Assembly (NCBI GenBank): GCA_036936605.1
Contig: JAUPFV010000001.1
Coordinates: forward strand, 71,443,910-71,507,909
Reading direction: 5' to 3'
DNA: 64,000 nucleotides
DNA from: Limnanthes douglasii subsp. nivea
Lineage: Eukaryota; Streptophyta; Magnoliopsida; Brassicales; Limnanthaceae
Below the pieces are notes generated by a model. The model saw only the letters and a list, made by a program, of their open reading frames with translations. It was not told where the DNA came from and made no database searches. Positions 1-11,700 of the stretch are shown piece by piece. Position 1 is the stretch's first letter. Each line of letters opens with the position of its first letter. The position numbers and the translations under genes are program-made.

Positions 1-1334
1 GAGTTAGTATGACTGTGCCTACTGAGACCGGTAACCAAGCAGCAGCCCCAAGTTTTTTCTTTTTAGTTTGGATAAATTTAACCAACTGTCCTCAATTAAT
101 GTTCTTCTTGTTGTGAACATACAAACGTCGAAATGTTATCGAAGATAAGATTCATGGTAGTTGAAGCGGTGGAAGATAAGAAGATATGACCGGTGGTTAA
201 CTTAATATCAATATCGAAGAACAATTTATCTTTATAAAATGTATAATTTGTCTCTTTAAAAAAAATTAAAATGAGAAAATGATAGAAGACCTTATAAAGA
301 AATGGTTGAAGACTCTTAAGTACCACACTAAGGAAGTAGAAATACTACCAACAACTATAATCCCTAGAGGAGTGGAAACCTTTTCAATTGCTTGGCTCTC
401 CTCACCTATGATAAAACAAGTTTTTGGCTCTAATAAAATCATGACACATGCAATGAAGTATAAGTGGTTAAAACCATAAGTTTTGGGTAATAATCATCTT
501 CGACTATTGCCATCGGGTTGGGTTTGAATATGTCCATCACCTGATTTAAAGATTACAACGATTCAGATATGTGTTAGTTATCCCTCCCAAAATACTTTTG
601 AGAGGACTAAGAAGGCTAATTTATGGGTTATAAATATTTGGGGGTAATCGCTTTGATAAGGTCGGAAATTTTCGAGGGTTAATCATTACCTAAGGAAAAT
701 GCCACTTTTTTACTTTTTGAATTAGTTATTTGAGCACAAATTTATCCAATTACTTATTTATATATTATTTGTATTAAATACATCAAATGATAATGCTTAA
801 TGAGATTTTCGGTCTTTGGGCTTGACCCATAACAATGACCTGACCCATTCGATCCATTAACCCAAACTCAACCTATAAAGACTTTTGGAAATAGCCTTTA
901 TGAGGTGGACTTTATCTCTCTAAACATAAAATATAGCATCTCTATTATCTCTCTACTTCTCATCTTACATTTATTACACCTTCACCTTATTACCTTGTTA
1001 ACCCTCTGAATAAGTTTAATATTTATCACATTGTACACACAACTTCACCAAAAATTTCATTGGTAGTCTCATCTGATCGTGTTCTCTTCACATATTTGAC
1101 GAATTGCAGTAAATGGTTATCTTTTTTATTATTCCATTATATATCGAACAAATTACAAGTTTTATTAGTTATGTTATTTTGCAGTTGAATAAATATGATA
1201 TACTTAAGTATATTTTATAGACAAATCAATGATGAAATATTCGGGACTTTGTATTTGGCGAGAGTTTGTAGTTGATGGAACTTTCTAGTTGGCGAAAAAT
1301 TCTTATATTTAGTTGGTGGAAAATTTAATAGACA
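1..1334. other. AT-rich spacer, no gene seen
   Basis: No reading frame here looks like a real protein; the longest are short and of low complexity. The stretch around 820-1000, with repeated GACCCA-type words followed by a pyrimidine-rich tract, resembles retrotransposon LTR sequence, but no boundary is visible. Confidence 0.5.
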
Positions 1335-1905
1335 CAATACTAACGGTACAGATTTTTTATACCGCAAGATCTTGAATAAATTGGCAGTATAAAATTTTCA
1401 TATCACTAGCTTTTTATTATGCCAACGATATATGTGCCTTAGCACCGTCGTTATGTTTTAAAAAAGAAAAGAAAACCCTACTTTTTTGGTAAAAACCTGG
1501 ATCATAGCAGTAGTTGTATAATTTTTTTTATACCGCTAGTGTTTTACTGTACTGAGGGTATGGAACTTTCATACTGACAATATTTTATTATACGGGCCAA
1601 TAAGAGTTCCTTAACACCACTGATATAATACATGATAAAATAGGTAACCCTTACCATTTTTTGGAAAAAACCTGATTCATAATACTGGCGGTATAAAAAA
1701 AATATCGTTACTAGTGGTACTGAATTTTTGTACTGCCATTTTTTTTATTATATAAGAGTTACTAGTTCTGTAACACCGCCCATATGTTTCATGAAAAAAT
1801 AAGGATAATTAGGCCACAACACTGGTGGTGTATAATTTTCATATCATCAACGCTTTAATGTATTGGCGGTATGGAATTCTTATACCATGATTTTTTATTA
1901 TACTA
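1335..1905. repeat. Degenerate tandem repeat, about 130-175 bp units
   Basis: Related blocks recur at about 1385, 1515, 1689 and 1826. Each has a GGTATAA-like word followed by a T-rich run and a TACC/ATC-(A)CTAG word. Two copies of an AAAACCTG-ATCATA word lie about 172 bp apart (near 1493 and 1665). The units are heavily diverged and no protein is encoded. A similar GGTATAA/TACCACCGG pair occurs once near 9030-9060. Confidence 0.55.
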
Positions 1906-2239
1906 ATTGGTGAGAAAAAATTGACTAAACATATAACACTCGAACAAATTTGATAAATGAGAATTAACTGTAAAAATAGAAAGAACTTTGAAAATTTATG
2001 TGAAGAACATTTGTATTATTTTCGTGTAATAGATTACAAATTCTATATCTTTTTGTTGCTATTATTCTTTCTAACTTTCACTCACTTTACAAATGAAACA
2101 TTAGCTTTTTATATAGTGGTCTTAATTTTAAGGGGTCTTAGGTTTTTTGTCTCCTCATTTGTGTAGCTTTTTTCTGGCCCTTCACATGATTTATCAAATG
2201 AAGGTACATCTTTGGGAGCTGCTTTATCATAAAATATCA

Positions 2240-2760
2240 TACACAACTTTCGTACGTTGTCAGATATGGTTTTCTTAAACTTTAGCGATGCTTGGAGAAA
2301 GGAAGACTAACAGAGGCTAAGATCTGATTGGCTAATGATCATAGGGGTGCCGAATGCATGTTCGTTGTGAACTTAGCACACAGACCCAACAGTCGTTCCT
2401 TTCGGAGTGCACCAATGAGCCAGATGAAGCCTAACCAAGTTGGCCGGATGCAGGTCACTTAGAGCCAAGACACCAGGCTGGTCACTTAAGGCCAAGCAGC
2501 CACGTTGGTCACTCAAGGTCGAACATCCAGCACGCTCGTCTGTGCCGCACATTGAGGACGGGCGTTTTGGACTTGCACTTGAATTTCTAGCCAAGTCCCT
2601 TCCAATTGTGTGAGGTTTCACGGTCAAGTAATTTGGTCTTTTGTTCAGATAGTTTACCTTAGATTTATTTGTGTTTTATCAGTAACTCCCCCACTTAGTT
2701 TCTTGATGTCAAGCTAATGGGGTGTTCCCAGTCATGACCATATATTCTCTGTAATCTTAT
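2240..2760 (-). repeat. LTR-like block of element A
   Basis: This non-coding block is richer in GC than its surroundings, lies where the 3' LTR of element A is expected, and contains a short tandem repeat. No paired LTR copy exists in the window, so the assignment rests on position and on comparison with element B. Confidence 0.4.
2453..2533. repeat. Three 27-bp tandem repeats
   Basis: The word GGTCACTT/C recurs at 2453, 2480 and 2507, a strict 27-bp spacing, followed by related AAGGCCAAGCA-like sequence. The third copy is the most diverged. The array sits inside the LTR-like block. Confidence 0.75.
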
Positions 2761-2964
2761 AGTGAAAGATGATTTTTTTTCTTGTCTAATCTTCTACTTA
2801 AAGATGAATTTTTGCTTCTCCATTTTCTTTATTTTTTTATATTATTATTTTAAGTTTTGTCACCACACGTCATTCTTTTTATACTTTTAAGAACTTCATA
2901 ATTTTACTGTTTTATCATTTATTGTCATCGAGAGCACCACTCTCTAAATATTTACTTTTTATCT

Positions 2965-5095
2965 ATGGAAGTTATGTCAAAAGAAGGTGATACGATAAGG
3001 GTTGACTCATGTATGGTAGACGATATTTTTAGCTTGAATTCTCTTGAGGCCCCCTCTGAAGATGAGCTAGATATTCACGATGATTATTATAGTTACGTCC
3101 CCATTAGTGAGGGCATCCCTTTGTCTTATGATAACTGGTATTAAGTTTAGATCTTTTGTGGTCTTCTTACTTCTACCTTTGATGCTGCTAAGGAGTCTAG
3201 GATTCACCACAAGAACGATATACCATATGATATAAATATTCAGATCTAACATCCTGACCAAACTTCACTTAACGTTTACCCTCATCAGACCGTCTTCTTT
3301 CATTCAAACTTTTGTTACAGACATCGATTCCCATTGGATCCATTGATACCGAAGTAATTGTCATGGGTTAACCTTGCATCAACCCAGCTTAACCCGAATG
3401 GATGGTGTCTCTTAATAGCCTTTTGAGTATAGAGGTGTTACCCATATGATCCCCTGTTTATCTCTATATGTTTTCTCAAGCAAAAAAACTATTTTATTCC
3501 ATTATGAGAAATAGCCCGTGAGGATGAGGGGTTTGGCTCAACCCAACTAATTGGTCAACTTCCTCTAGTGGCCATGTTCCTTCCACATTTACCAAGGTTA
3601 TTATGCATTGAAATGGGGGCTTTTAGCCTCGTGCTTATATATTTTTTACTTATTCATTAATGTCGTGTCCTTATTTTTTTTACAACTAAACGTGTTGAAG
3701 CTCTTCGTGAGAAATATTTCCATGCACGATTTCATCTCAATTTATTTACTCTTATTAGTAGTTATGGCTTTGACATCATGCTTTATCGTCTCAATTTCAT
3801 AGATATTTGTCAACTTGTCAACTCCATTGAGTTCGGTGTTTGGAGTTTTCTACATTCCAAGTCGAGTCCTCAATGTCAAGTCAGGTGAAGAGCCACAACC
3901 TCATCCCGAAGTATTTATATTGACCGAGTGACTGTGGCTATCAATCATACTCATGTGGCTTCATCATCCTCCAAGTTTTTAAGTCCAAGCATAGTGGTTA
4001 TAATAATATTTATGAGGTGCCCGAACATTACCATGGCATTGGGTTCAAGGGGCTTCCACCTTTTGACCAAAATTTTGCGTAGGCAGGTGGGTCTTATCTG
4101 CCACTTCCCCAAGCCTTTGATTTTGGTCCCCCGATTGATGCTCTTTACCAAATTTGGGAGAAGGGAAATTTATAGTGAGGAAAGGGGTTTAAGAAGGAAA
4201 TGGCTATGTTGAAAAATCAAAAGGCCTCATGTGATTTTAGGTGGGTGAATGAGGATGTATCACTGGTTGTGGCTATCGTGGATGAGTATTTTTGCTACTC
4301 CCAAGGATGATTTTCGAGTGGGAGAAAGTTTGATTCTTAACGATTTCCCTTGATTATTGAACCTGAATTTGCGTGGTTTAAGAAAACCTTGGTTTTCCTT
4401 TAGAAGTCCAAGAAACCAACTCAATGGGCTAATGGAGATTCATGCAGATGAGTCTGAAATGCGATGTTTACACGATATTCAGCTTACTAAGAAGCAACAA
4501 GAGAAGGTGGTGCCTCATTTCATGGACATATTCCTCAAATGAGGTGAGGCTAAGGTCATCAAAGCAATGCACAAGCTTATCATGATATGAACTTTGAGTC
4601 CTACATTGAGTTTGTACTCTAATATCGTCTTTTCCCGGCATACCGCTTGTTTCCCCAACCAATACTTCTGAATTATCTAATAGTAATATTCACGTCACTT
4701 CTGATACCACGGCCTCTCACCCTGATGTCTTTTATTCCTAGTATGGTTCTTCTAGCCGACTTTCAGATTAGCGACTTACGCGGATCTTAAAGGGGTTTGA
4801 TCTATCTCAAGTTCTTGACTTTAGTATAGAACATAAGAGAGTGCGTGTCAGGAAACATATGGATGACCTTGAAGCCCAAGTTATTGAAGTGTGCGAGACT
4901 AAAGTTGACGCTAGCTCTTCTTATTTTGTTCCTCCAAAGATGTCATCTCAAGGTAAAGGTAGAGAATGCAAGAATTTTGGGTTGAGATTAGTGAAGTCAC
5001 AAGTACTTTTGGGGGTGTTTGATCGTGGAACATTGTTACTATTTGTTATTTTTATTTATTGTTTGCAAACTTGTTTCTTGTTATGCTATATTTGA
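2965..5095 (+). pseudogene. Antisense ORF remnant of element A (Tat aORF)
   Basis: A plus-strand frame starts with ATG at 2965 and has an acidic beginning (MEVMSKEGDTIRVDS). Stops and frameshifts break it, but around 3320-3410 it keeps RFPLDP, then LSWVNLA, then QLNPNGW. The antisense ORF of element B has the same signature (RFPLDP, then L-PN-W). This resembles the domain annotated as putative plant gypsy-type transposase (Transposase_28), found in extra ORFs of Tat-lineage retrotransposons; that name is from memory. A later piece at 4841-4990 is charged and may be the coiled-coil end. The gene runs toward the minus-strand pol. Its function is unknown even in intact relatives. No complete reading frame survives. 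Confidence 0.6.
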
Positions 5096-5639
5096 ATTTT
5101 AGGGCGTGTGTAGCCTTTTTTGTTGTAATGTGTGCATAATTGCCTTTTTGTAATATAAGTTTCACTTTTCTCTTTAATCAAACTATTTACCAATCTCTTG
5201 TTAGGAAGTGAAATATCCAGATATGTGTCATACCTAACTGAAGCATTTTGCTTATTTAGTATTTTTTTAAGGACTTTTTATGTCTTATAATTTCTAAAGA
5301 AAATATTTTTTTGGCAAAATGTGTTTTTGCACTTGTATATTGGTGAAACATATTATTTCTTGACCTATTTTTATATTTGTCAACAAACATAGATTTTTTT
5401 ATATTTTAATTTATTCAAAATGATATCTTCCCTTCTACCTATTGTTTTTAGTATTTATAACTTGACAAAACATTTTTGTTTGACTATTTTTGTTTTTATT
5501 AATAGATATTATGCATTTTTGCACTTTAAGAAAGTTATTTTTGCTTTGATATTTTATTTTTAGCCTATTTTAGGTATATAAATAACAAGTGAGCCATATT
5601 TTAGCACTAAAAATATTTTATTAATGTCGGATGCCTCCT

Positions 5640-6350
5640 TAAACCTTTATCACGCCACCAAGAGAAGAAATAGTATATCATTATAGTTTAATAAATACGA
5701 TTTACACGAATGTTATGTTATATTTTTGTCCCCGAGATTATCATAGAGTTTCAAATTCGCAATATTCCATGGGCTCTTAATTGGGTTTTCATTCTCATCC
5801 AATAACAAATACGTTCATGTCTGTATTTTTACTTCAACTGTAAACGATCCTTTCCATGTCGGGCCTAGTTTTCCAAAAAGCAATTCTTGTGTGTGTTGGG
5901 ATATTCTTCTTACCACTTTAGATCCTCATTTCAAACTCAGTGAAGTTTGGTATTATATTTATCCTCATTAATTCCTTATAATTGTCTAAACAAAGGTGTG
6001 TTTTTACCCTTCTAGCTTCAACATGATTAATCTGTTCATTATTTGCATCGTCGTATGTTATGATCTTATGGGATGGCATGCATGTTTCTGCTAGCACTAC
6101 AACCTTCATTCTATATACCATGGAAAATATTGTTTCTTGTGCGGCAATTCTAGATGTCGTTTGATATAACCATAACACTTCTTATAGAAAATATGGCTAA
6201 GTTCGTGCTTATCCTTCCAATATCTTTTTTATGCCCTCGATTATTGTTTTATTAGTCATTTCAACTTATCCGTTGGCTTGAGGATGTAAATGACGTATAA
6301 TTTTGGAATTGTGTTCCATTATCAGTAGCGATAATGTGTTTTAGAACTTC
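5640..6350 (-). pseudogene. Gypsy integrase end of element A, broken
   Basis: The minus strand keeps recognisable pieces of a plant gypsy integrase. There is a DNGTQF motif near 6330, part of the catalytic core just before the final Glu. It is followed by a stretch around 6120-6180 with YQTTSRIA-QETIFSMVY, matching the usual YRTT-R-AT-ETPFSLVYG, and a PME-like end near 5765 matching the RPWN-EHL polyprotein terminus. Stops and frameshifts separate them. The DNA just beyond the end (5620-5680) resembles that at 40850-40900 in element B, so the two elements share this flank. Confidence 0.7.
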
Positions 6351-6439
6351 TATTTTGGGGCATACCTAGTGGAGCACCTTTGCTAAGATAATTAGTTGTT
6401 ATATTACCTAGGTGTGGAGGATAGCCCGATGGAGGCATA

Positions 6440-7430
6440 AATCTTGGTGGGGACATGAGTAATATCTCAACTAAAAAACAAAAAAAAACCAGTAAAAATA
6501 ATATGACGAATAATGATAAAAAAGAATGAATACAAATTGACCACTTCTGAAATTATTTAGGCTATAAGGTCGATAATTTGGTCTAAAAGTATTCTTGTTA
6601 AGATTGGTCAAATTGTTAGAGAGAGAAAGTGTAAGGAATGTTTTAAAGATAGAAGGTGTCAAAAATTGAAGTCAAAAGTAATCATTGTACAATGTTCCAA
6701 GCGGAAATACACATATTTATAGGAGTGGTGAATCCCATGTAACACACATGTATTATCACATTGGATACTTCACTCTATCATTACACTAAGTACAAACATA
6801 TATATTGCATATTGCATTAAAAACCCTCCAAGTTTCTATTTTGCTAAAACCTTCCATATACATTAATTATTCGTCATTTTATCATTTTAAACTAATATTT
6901 AGGATCAGATTAATTTCACCCTTATCACAAATAATAATGCAATTATATTTTTTTAAAATGTAAGAATTTAGTTTGTTGAAGATATATCGATTTTTTAATA
7001 TAATTAGTACAACTAAGGTATAGTCAAATGCATATAAAATTATCAAAAATACTAATATAATACAATAAAAATAATTGTTATGTCTAATTAAAAATAAATA
7101 ATATTTTTGGATTAATGATACATTTTTTATTTGAACTATTATGCAAAACATAATTTTGATTTTATTTTTGGATAGGTTATGGATAACCATTTCGATATAA
7201 ATTAAATTACGGATAACCGCATCGATTTTGAAGTTTATCGAAATTCGCCTCCAACGTAAATTCTTCCGATAATACTCCTAAAAACATAATTTTTTATTTT
7301 TAACCTTCAAAACTTCATATCTTTCAAACTCTAACTTCAAAACACGTATATTTCTATTTTTCAAAAATGAACAAAATGAAACTCATGAGTGATACGTTTG
7401 GAAAATATTTTTTCCAATCCCAAACTCGCA
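6440..7430. other. Spacer, possible LTR promoter on the minus strand
   Basis: No gene is seen. A TATAAATA box on the minus strand (about 6713-6722) with flanking CATGTGTTACATG-like DNA could be a remnant LTR promoter, but there is no paired copy or boundary. Confidence 0.3.
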
Positions 7431-8060
7431 ACCGAAATTGTACTTAGTTTCGCAACTTAAGTAGTTTTTTGCAACCAGATTACACGTAATTCCGCAATTA
7501 AAAAACGTTTAAAAAATCACCATAAAAATGCACATATTTTGCAACCAAAGTTCGTTGGTTCACACTCAAGTAACATTTGTTTCTATAAAAAAAGTTTTAT
7601 ATTTTGTTCTTTCACATAATCATACTTAATTAACAACCAAAGTTATATTTCTGTAGCATATTTGCACGTAATTCCGTAACTGAACAATATGAATATTTTC
7701 ATAACCAGATTATACGTAATTCCACAACTAAACAATATTTTTTTTAAATCACTACAAAACTACACATATTTTTACAAGTACAAAAAAGTTAATTGTTTCA
7801 TACCTATTTACACTTATTTCAATAAAAAAAAGTTTGTATTTAGTTTTTCACACAATAAGACTTATTTAACAACCACAGTCTTATTTACGCAACGACTTTC
7901 TTTTTACTTTCACCACGCGTTTGCACGTATTTTCGTAACTAAACAACGCTGTTTTTTTTCAAACTAAATTACACGTAACCAATTACACGTATTTTCGCAA
8001 TTAAACAAAAAAAACTGTTTTTTCGCAACCAATTTACACATAATTTTGCAACTAAAAAAA
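7430..8060. repeat. Degenerate tandem repeat, about 228 bp unit
   Basis: The phrase GCAACCAGATTACACGTAATT (near 7472) recurs in altered form near 7698 and 7965. Each time it is followed by CGCAATTAAACAA-like sequence and a TTTCACACAAT-like block. Two nearly full units and a partial third are visible. There is no coding potential, and it is satellite-like. Confidence 0.6.
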
Positions 8061-10223
8061 TTATAAAATATATTTCATGAATCTAGTTTTATTCGTCTTA
8101 AAAAATAAATACCAACAGTATTTTCGGATATTTTTTGGAACTATGTCTTGAAAATATAAAATTAAAAAAAAACATAAAAATAAGAAAGAGAAAAACGGTT
8201 GGACATAGTTCATACTAACATGTAGTTATCTGTATATAATACTTATTTAGCATTTTTGGTTATCCATACTTTATCAAGCCTTAAATTTTTATTGATAAAT
8301 AAAGTTGATGTTGGACGGTTATTGGTAAATTATCTTTTATTTATCCTACAAAAATTATATGTCCGTTTTTTCTATAAAATTTAATTATTTAATATAATAT
8401 TTTAAAATATAAAAAACGCATCTAATATGACTATCCACACAAAAAATTTATAAAAATATTTCTACCATACTTCTATTTTCTAACATTATGTATTTTAATT
8501 TAATTACTAATTGTTTTAGACTATTTTAAGCTAAAGTATCATAAAAATGATAAGTTCTTCTATTTATAAGGTCTCTCATAAATTAGATGAGTTCTCCCAT
8601 TTTATTTTAAATTACCCTAAATTCAATAACTAAGTTCTTCCCTTTATATACTAAGTTTTCCAATTTTTTTAAAACATAAATTTATATTCTTTTTCATTCT
8701 TCAAGATCACAAAACTAAAAACTTAAGATTTATCACTTCATCTTCTTCAAGAACAAATACTTAATTTTATTCTTATGAAAAACTAGAAAACTACTCATCC
8801 TTTTTTCATTCTTGATTTATTCATGTTTACTTTTGAATTTATTTTTAGGTAGAATTAAAATAGGTAGGATGATATTTACTTGAAATTAGTTAAATGTATG
8901 GTTATAATTTATTTGGTAATAATTTTAGGGTTATAATGGATTTGATAACTATTTTGTTATCGATTTTGATAAAATTTTAAGGGTTTTTTGCGGTATTGTC
9001 TTCTCTGATGCACGATTGTTCTTGAGAACCGACGGTATAAAGATTTGTACCACCGGTCCCGTATTTTTCAAATGATCTGACCTTTGTCACAAAGGGTGCT
9101 CTTTGCAAAATAATATCATTATAGGTTATGGATTTTTTTATTCACTAAATAAGTAAATTTATTAGTATGTTACAAGTGAGACACGTAAAACAAGTAAATT
9201 TTAAAATATATTATGACTAATTAGTTACATTATTTAATTCACTCAGTAAGTATGATGAGAAAAATCCAAATAGAGGATGCTTCAAGACTCTATTTCTTGA
9301 ATTCCTCCAGTATTTGGTTCTGATCTTGATCATTTCAAGCTTTTTCTTCGACCATCTCTTTGACCCTGGTGTCGGCCAGATTTTAACAGACACAACAATG
9401 GAAGAAGGTGAAATCCATTGACCATCGAATATATTAATCTCATCACAAAATTAGTCCCTTATGTTTTAGATAACAAAGTCTCAGCTTCAAGCCAAATACA
9501 ACTAGATGCACAATTTTCTATCCTACCAAGAAACAAGATTAATAATCACTTAAGGAAATACAAATGACCAACCAATACCGATTTATGTTACTAACATCAG
9601 AATCAGTCCTATGTTTGAGCAAACATCCAAGCCACACCAATAACAAAAATCAAGGTTTTTCTAAGTTATCTTATTTTGAAATTACAAGGAACAAAACTTG
9701 TGAGTATATGCATGATAATGTAAGGATTGAACAAAATAAAGATCATGTGGTCATACATTTCACAACAAATGATAAATAAAATTTAATTCAAAACACAAAA
9801 TATACAATGATCTGCAAATTTGCTACATGAAGACCTCCAATGAATCTGATATTCGATTCAGGTTCGTTGGTACCAAAATTGTATGGCCTACCCAATTTTT
9901 ATAAATTATAACTTATGATTGTTTTTGTTTTGTCTTGGTAGATTACAATCACCCCTCACTAGTTGGTTTGCTACTTTTGTTCACATATTTGTTCGACTTG
10001 ATCATTTTTTTCTTTTCGGTCTTTCGCTTATTTCTCTCATTTCGTTATTAGTCATATTCTTATCAATTTTCTATCGTATTTTATTTTTTCACGATTCTTA
10101 ATGACACTTCTCGAGACGTGACCTCCATATATGTGTAAAAACTATTTTATTTAATACAATTACCAACTAAATAAAGAGGTCTCGCTTTGTTGTGAATTTA
10201 GAAGTTAATCTAAAGAATTTTGA
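8061..10223. other. AT-rich spacer, no gene seen
   Basis: Open frames here are short and low in complexity, with no recognisable domain. No tRNA, no clear transposon end and no promoter tied to a gene was found. Confidence 0.5.
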
Positions 10224-10616
10224 GGATTAAATCAGGAAATAGTCCATCGAGTTTTTTCATTTAGTCCATCGAATTTAAAATCACCGGTGAGGGTCTTCGA
10301 ATTTGGAAAAATCCATAAATTTAGTCCCTTACTTACAAAATTTATAAATTTAGTCATTCCCCTTAGCAAAATCTATAAATTAGTATATGGTGATGGCCTT
10401 TTTTCTTGGATTCCTAGACTAAATTTATAAATTTTACAAATTCGATAAACTAAATTTATAGATTTTGTGAAGTCGATGAACTAAATTTATATATACAAGT
10501 CAAAGACTAAATTTATAGATTAACCTAAATTCAAAGACCCACACTGATAATTTTGAAGTCGATGGACTAAATGAAAACAAATAGAATAGTTGATTGACTA
10601 TTTCCTTATTTAATCC
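10224..10616. mobile_element. Fold-back MITE, about 393 bp
   Basis: The block is a long imperfect palindrome. It begins GGATTAAATCAGGAAATAGTC and ends with the reverse complement, GACTATTTCCTTATTTAATCC. The arms carry several copies of an ATAAATTTAGTC-type word, in opposite orientation on the two sides. It encodes nothing. The flanking octamers (AATTTTGA left, AATTTCAA right) match at 6 of 8 positions, which would suit a decayed 8-bp duplication of the hAT type, but this is weak. Confidence 0.65.
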
Positions 10617-11593
10617 CAATTTCAACGATTATATTAAACATTAGGGGCTATGCTAAATTGAGACCCATTTTTTTAAACGATTCCTCACTATAATAATACC
10701 TCTTTTCTTTATAATGAGAACTAAATATTTACGATAATGTCATTGATATAGATACCTCATATTTACACATTTCATCCATTTTCTCTTTCCCAAACTGTAA
10801 ATTTCTCAAATTTTGATTTTAAAAAAAATCAGATTTTTCGAATCCAAGTTTACATTCACGTTAAGATATGTTTTCTCTACATATGGTATAATTTTATTTT
10901 ATTTTATATAGATAATTTAGCGATATTTCGAGTTTAAGGTTAGTTAGAAAAATCAAATTTTCTTATCTTTGTAATTGTTGTTTCGAATTGTAGTTAGGTT
11001 TATATCCTTTGTTTTGGTATGTTATTCGCATGATCTGGTTTAAATTTGGAGGATTTTGGATGAGTGGGTATAGTTACTGGTGTTATTTCGCGATCTTTGA
11101 GCACCATGGTAGCCAAATTCGCACGCTCCGGGTATGTGATTTGGCCAAAATCTCACGTTCCAGGTTCCTGGTTCATCCATTCTAGCGCGCGACACATGCA
11201 TTTTTTTCGACTGACCATAAAAAAATTTCAAAATTTAACTCTATTTGTGTTTTGAGATTGTCCGTCAAAAATTCTTTTTTAAATACAAAATCATCCAATC
11301 GTTATACAAATTATCCAAATCCATATTATAGGATGTATTTATGTTTTTTTTTAGTTTTAGATTATTTAGAACTAGATTGGTCAAAGAAGAATTGTTAAAA
11401 TTAAGTGGCTTCGCTATTTTTTTTTTCTATATTGATAGGCAAAAGAAAAAGTTTGCAAACGTTAGATATATTATTGCATAGTACTTTCAAAAGAAAAGCA
11501 TTTGGTTCACACTACTCATCACCTTCCTTCACATTAAACGATACCGTACTCACCAACCAAACGATCTAGATCTAAATCACACTACTCGTCTCA
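10617..11593. other. Upstream region of the GOST/CAND7-like gene
   Basis: This is non-coding. It should contain the promoter of the 11701 gene. An AT-rich GATATATTATTG stretch near 11464 is the best TATA-like candidate, followed by a C/A-rich leader typical of plant 5' UTRs. No other gene is seen. Confidence 0.4.
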
Positions 11594-11594
11594 C

Positions 11595-11638
11595 CACCAA
11601 ACACCATAACCATCGTTCACCAAACACCATAACCATCG
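11595..11638 (+). repeat. Direct repeat in the 5' leader, 23-bp spacing
   Basis: A 20-bp word, CACCAAACACCATAACCATC, occurs at 11595 and again at 11618 in the C/A-rich leader of the 11701 gene. It is a perfect duplication and probably recent. Confidence 0.8.
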
Positions 11639-11700
11639 ACACTGGAATAACTAACTACAAACCACCACAACCGCCAACGGACCACCGCTACAAACAAAAA

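Larger units (their letters stand above)
2170..6440 (-). mobile_element. Element A: decayed Ty3/gypsy (Tat-like) retrotransposon
   Basis: From low to high coordinate the order is LTR-like DNA (about 2240-2760), a plus-strand antisense ORF remnant (2965-5095), and the end of a minus-strand gypsy pol (about 5640-6350). Read along the element strand this is integrase, antisense ORF, 3' LTR, the same layout as element B at 36699-41950. Gag, protease, RT and the 5' LTR are absent. The outer boundaries are approximate because only one LTR-like block is present. All reading frames are broken, so the copy is dead. Confidence 0.65.
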
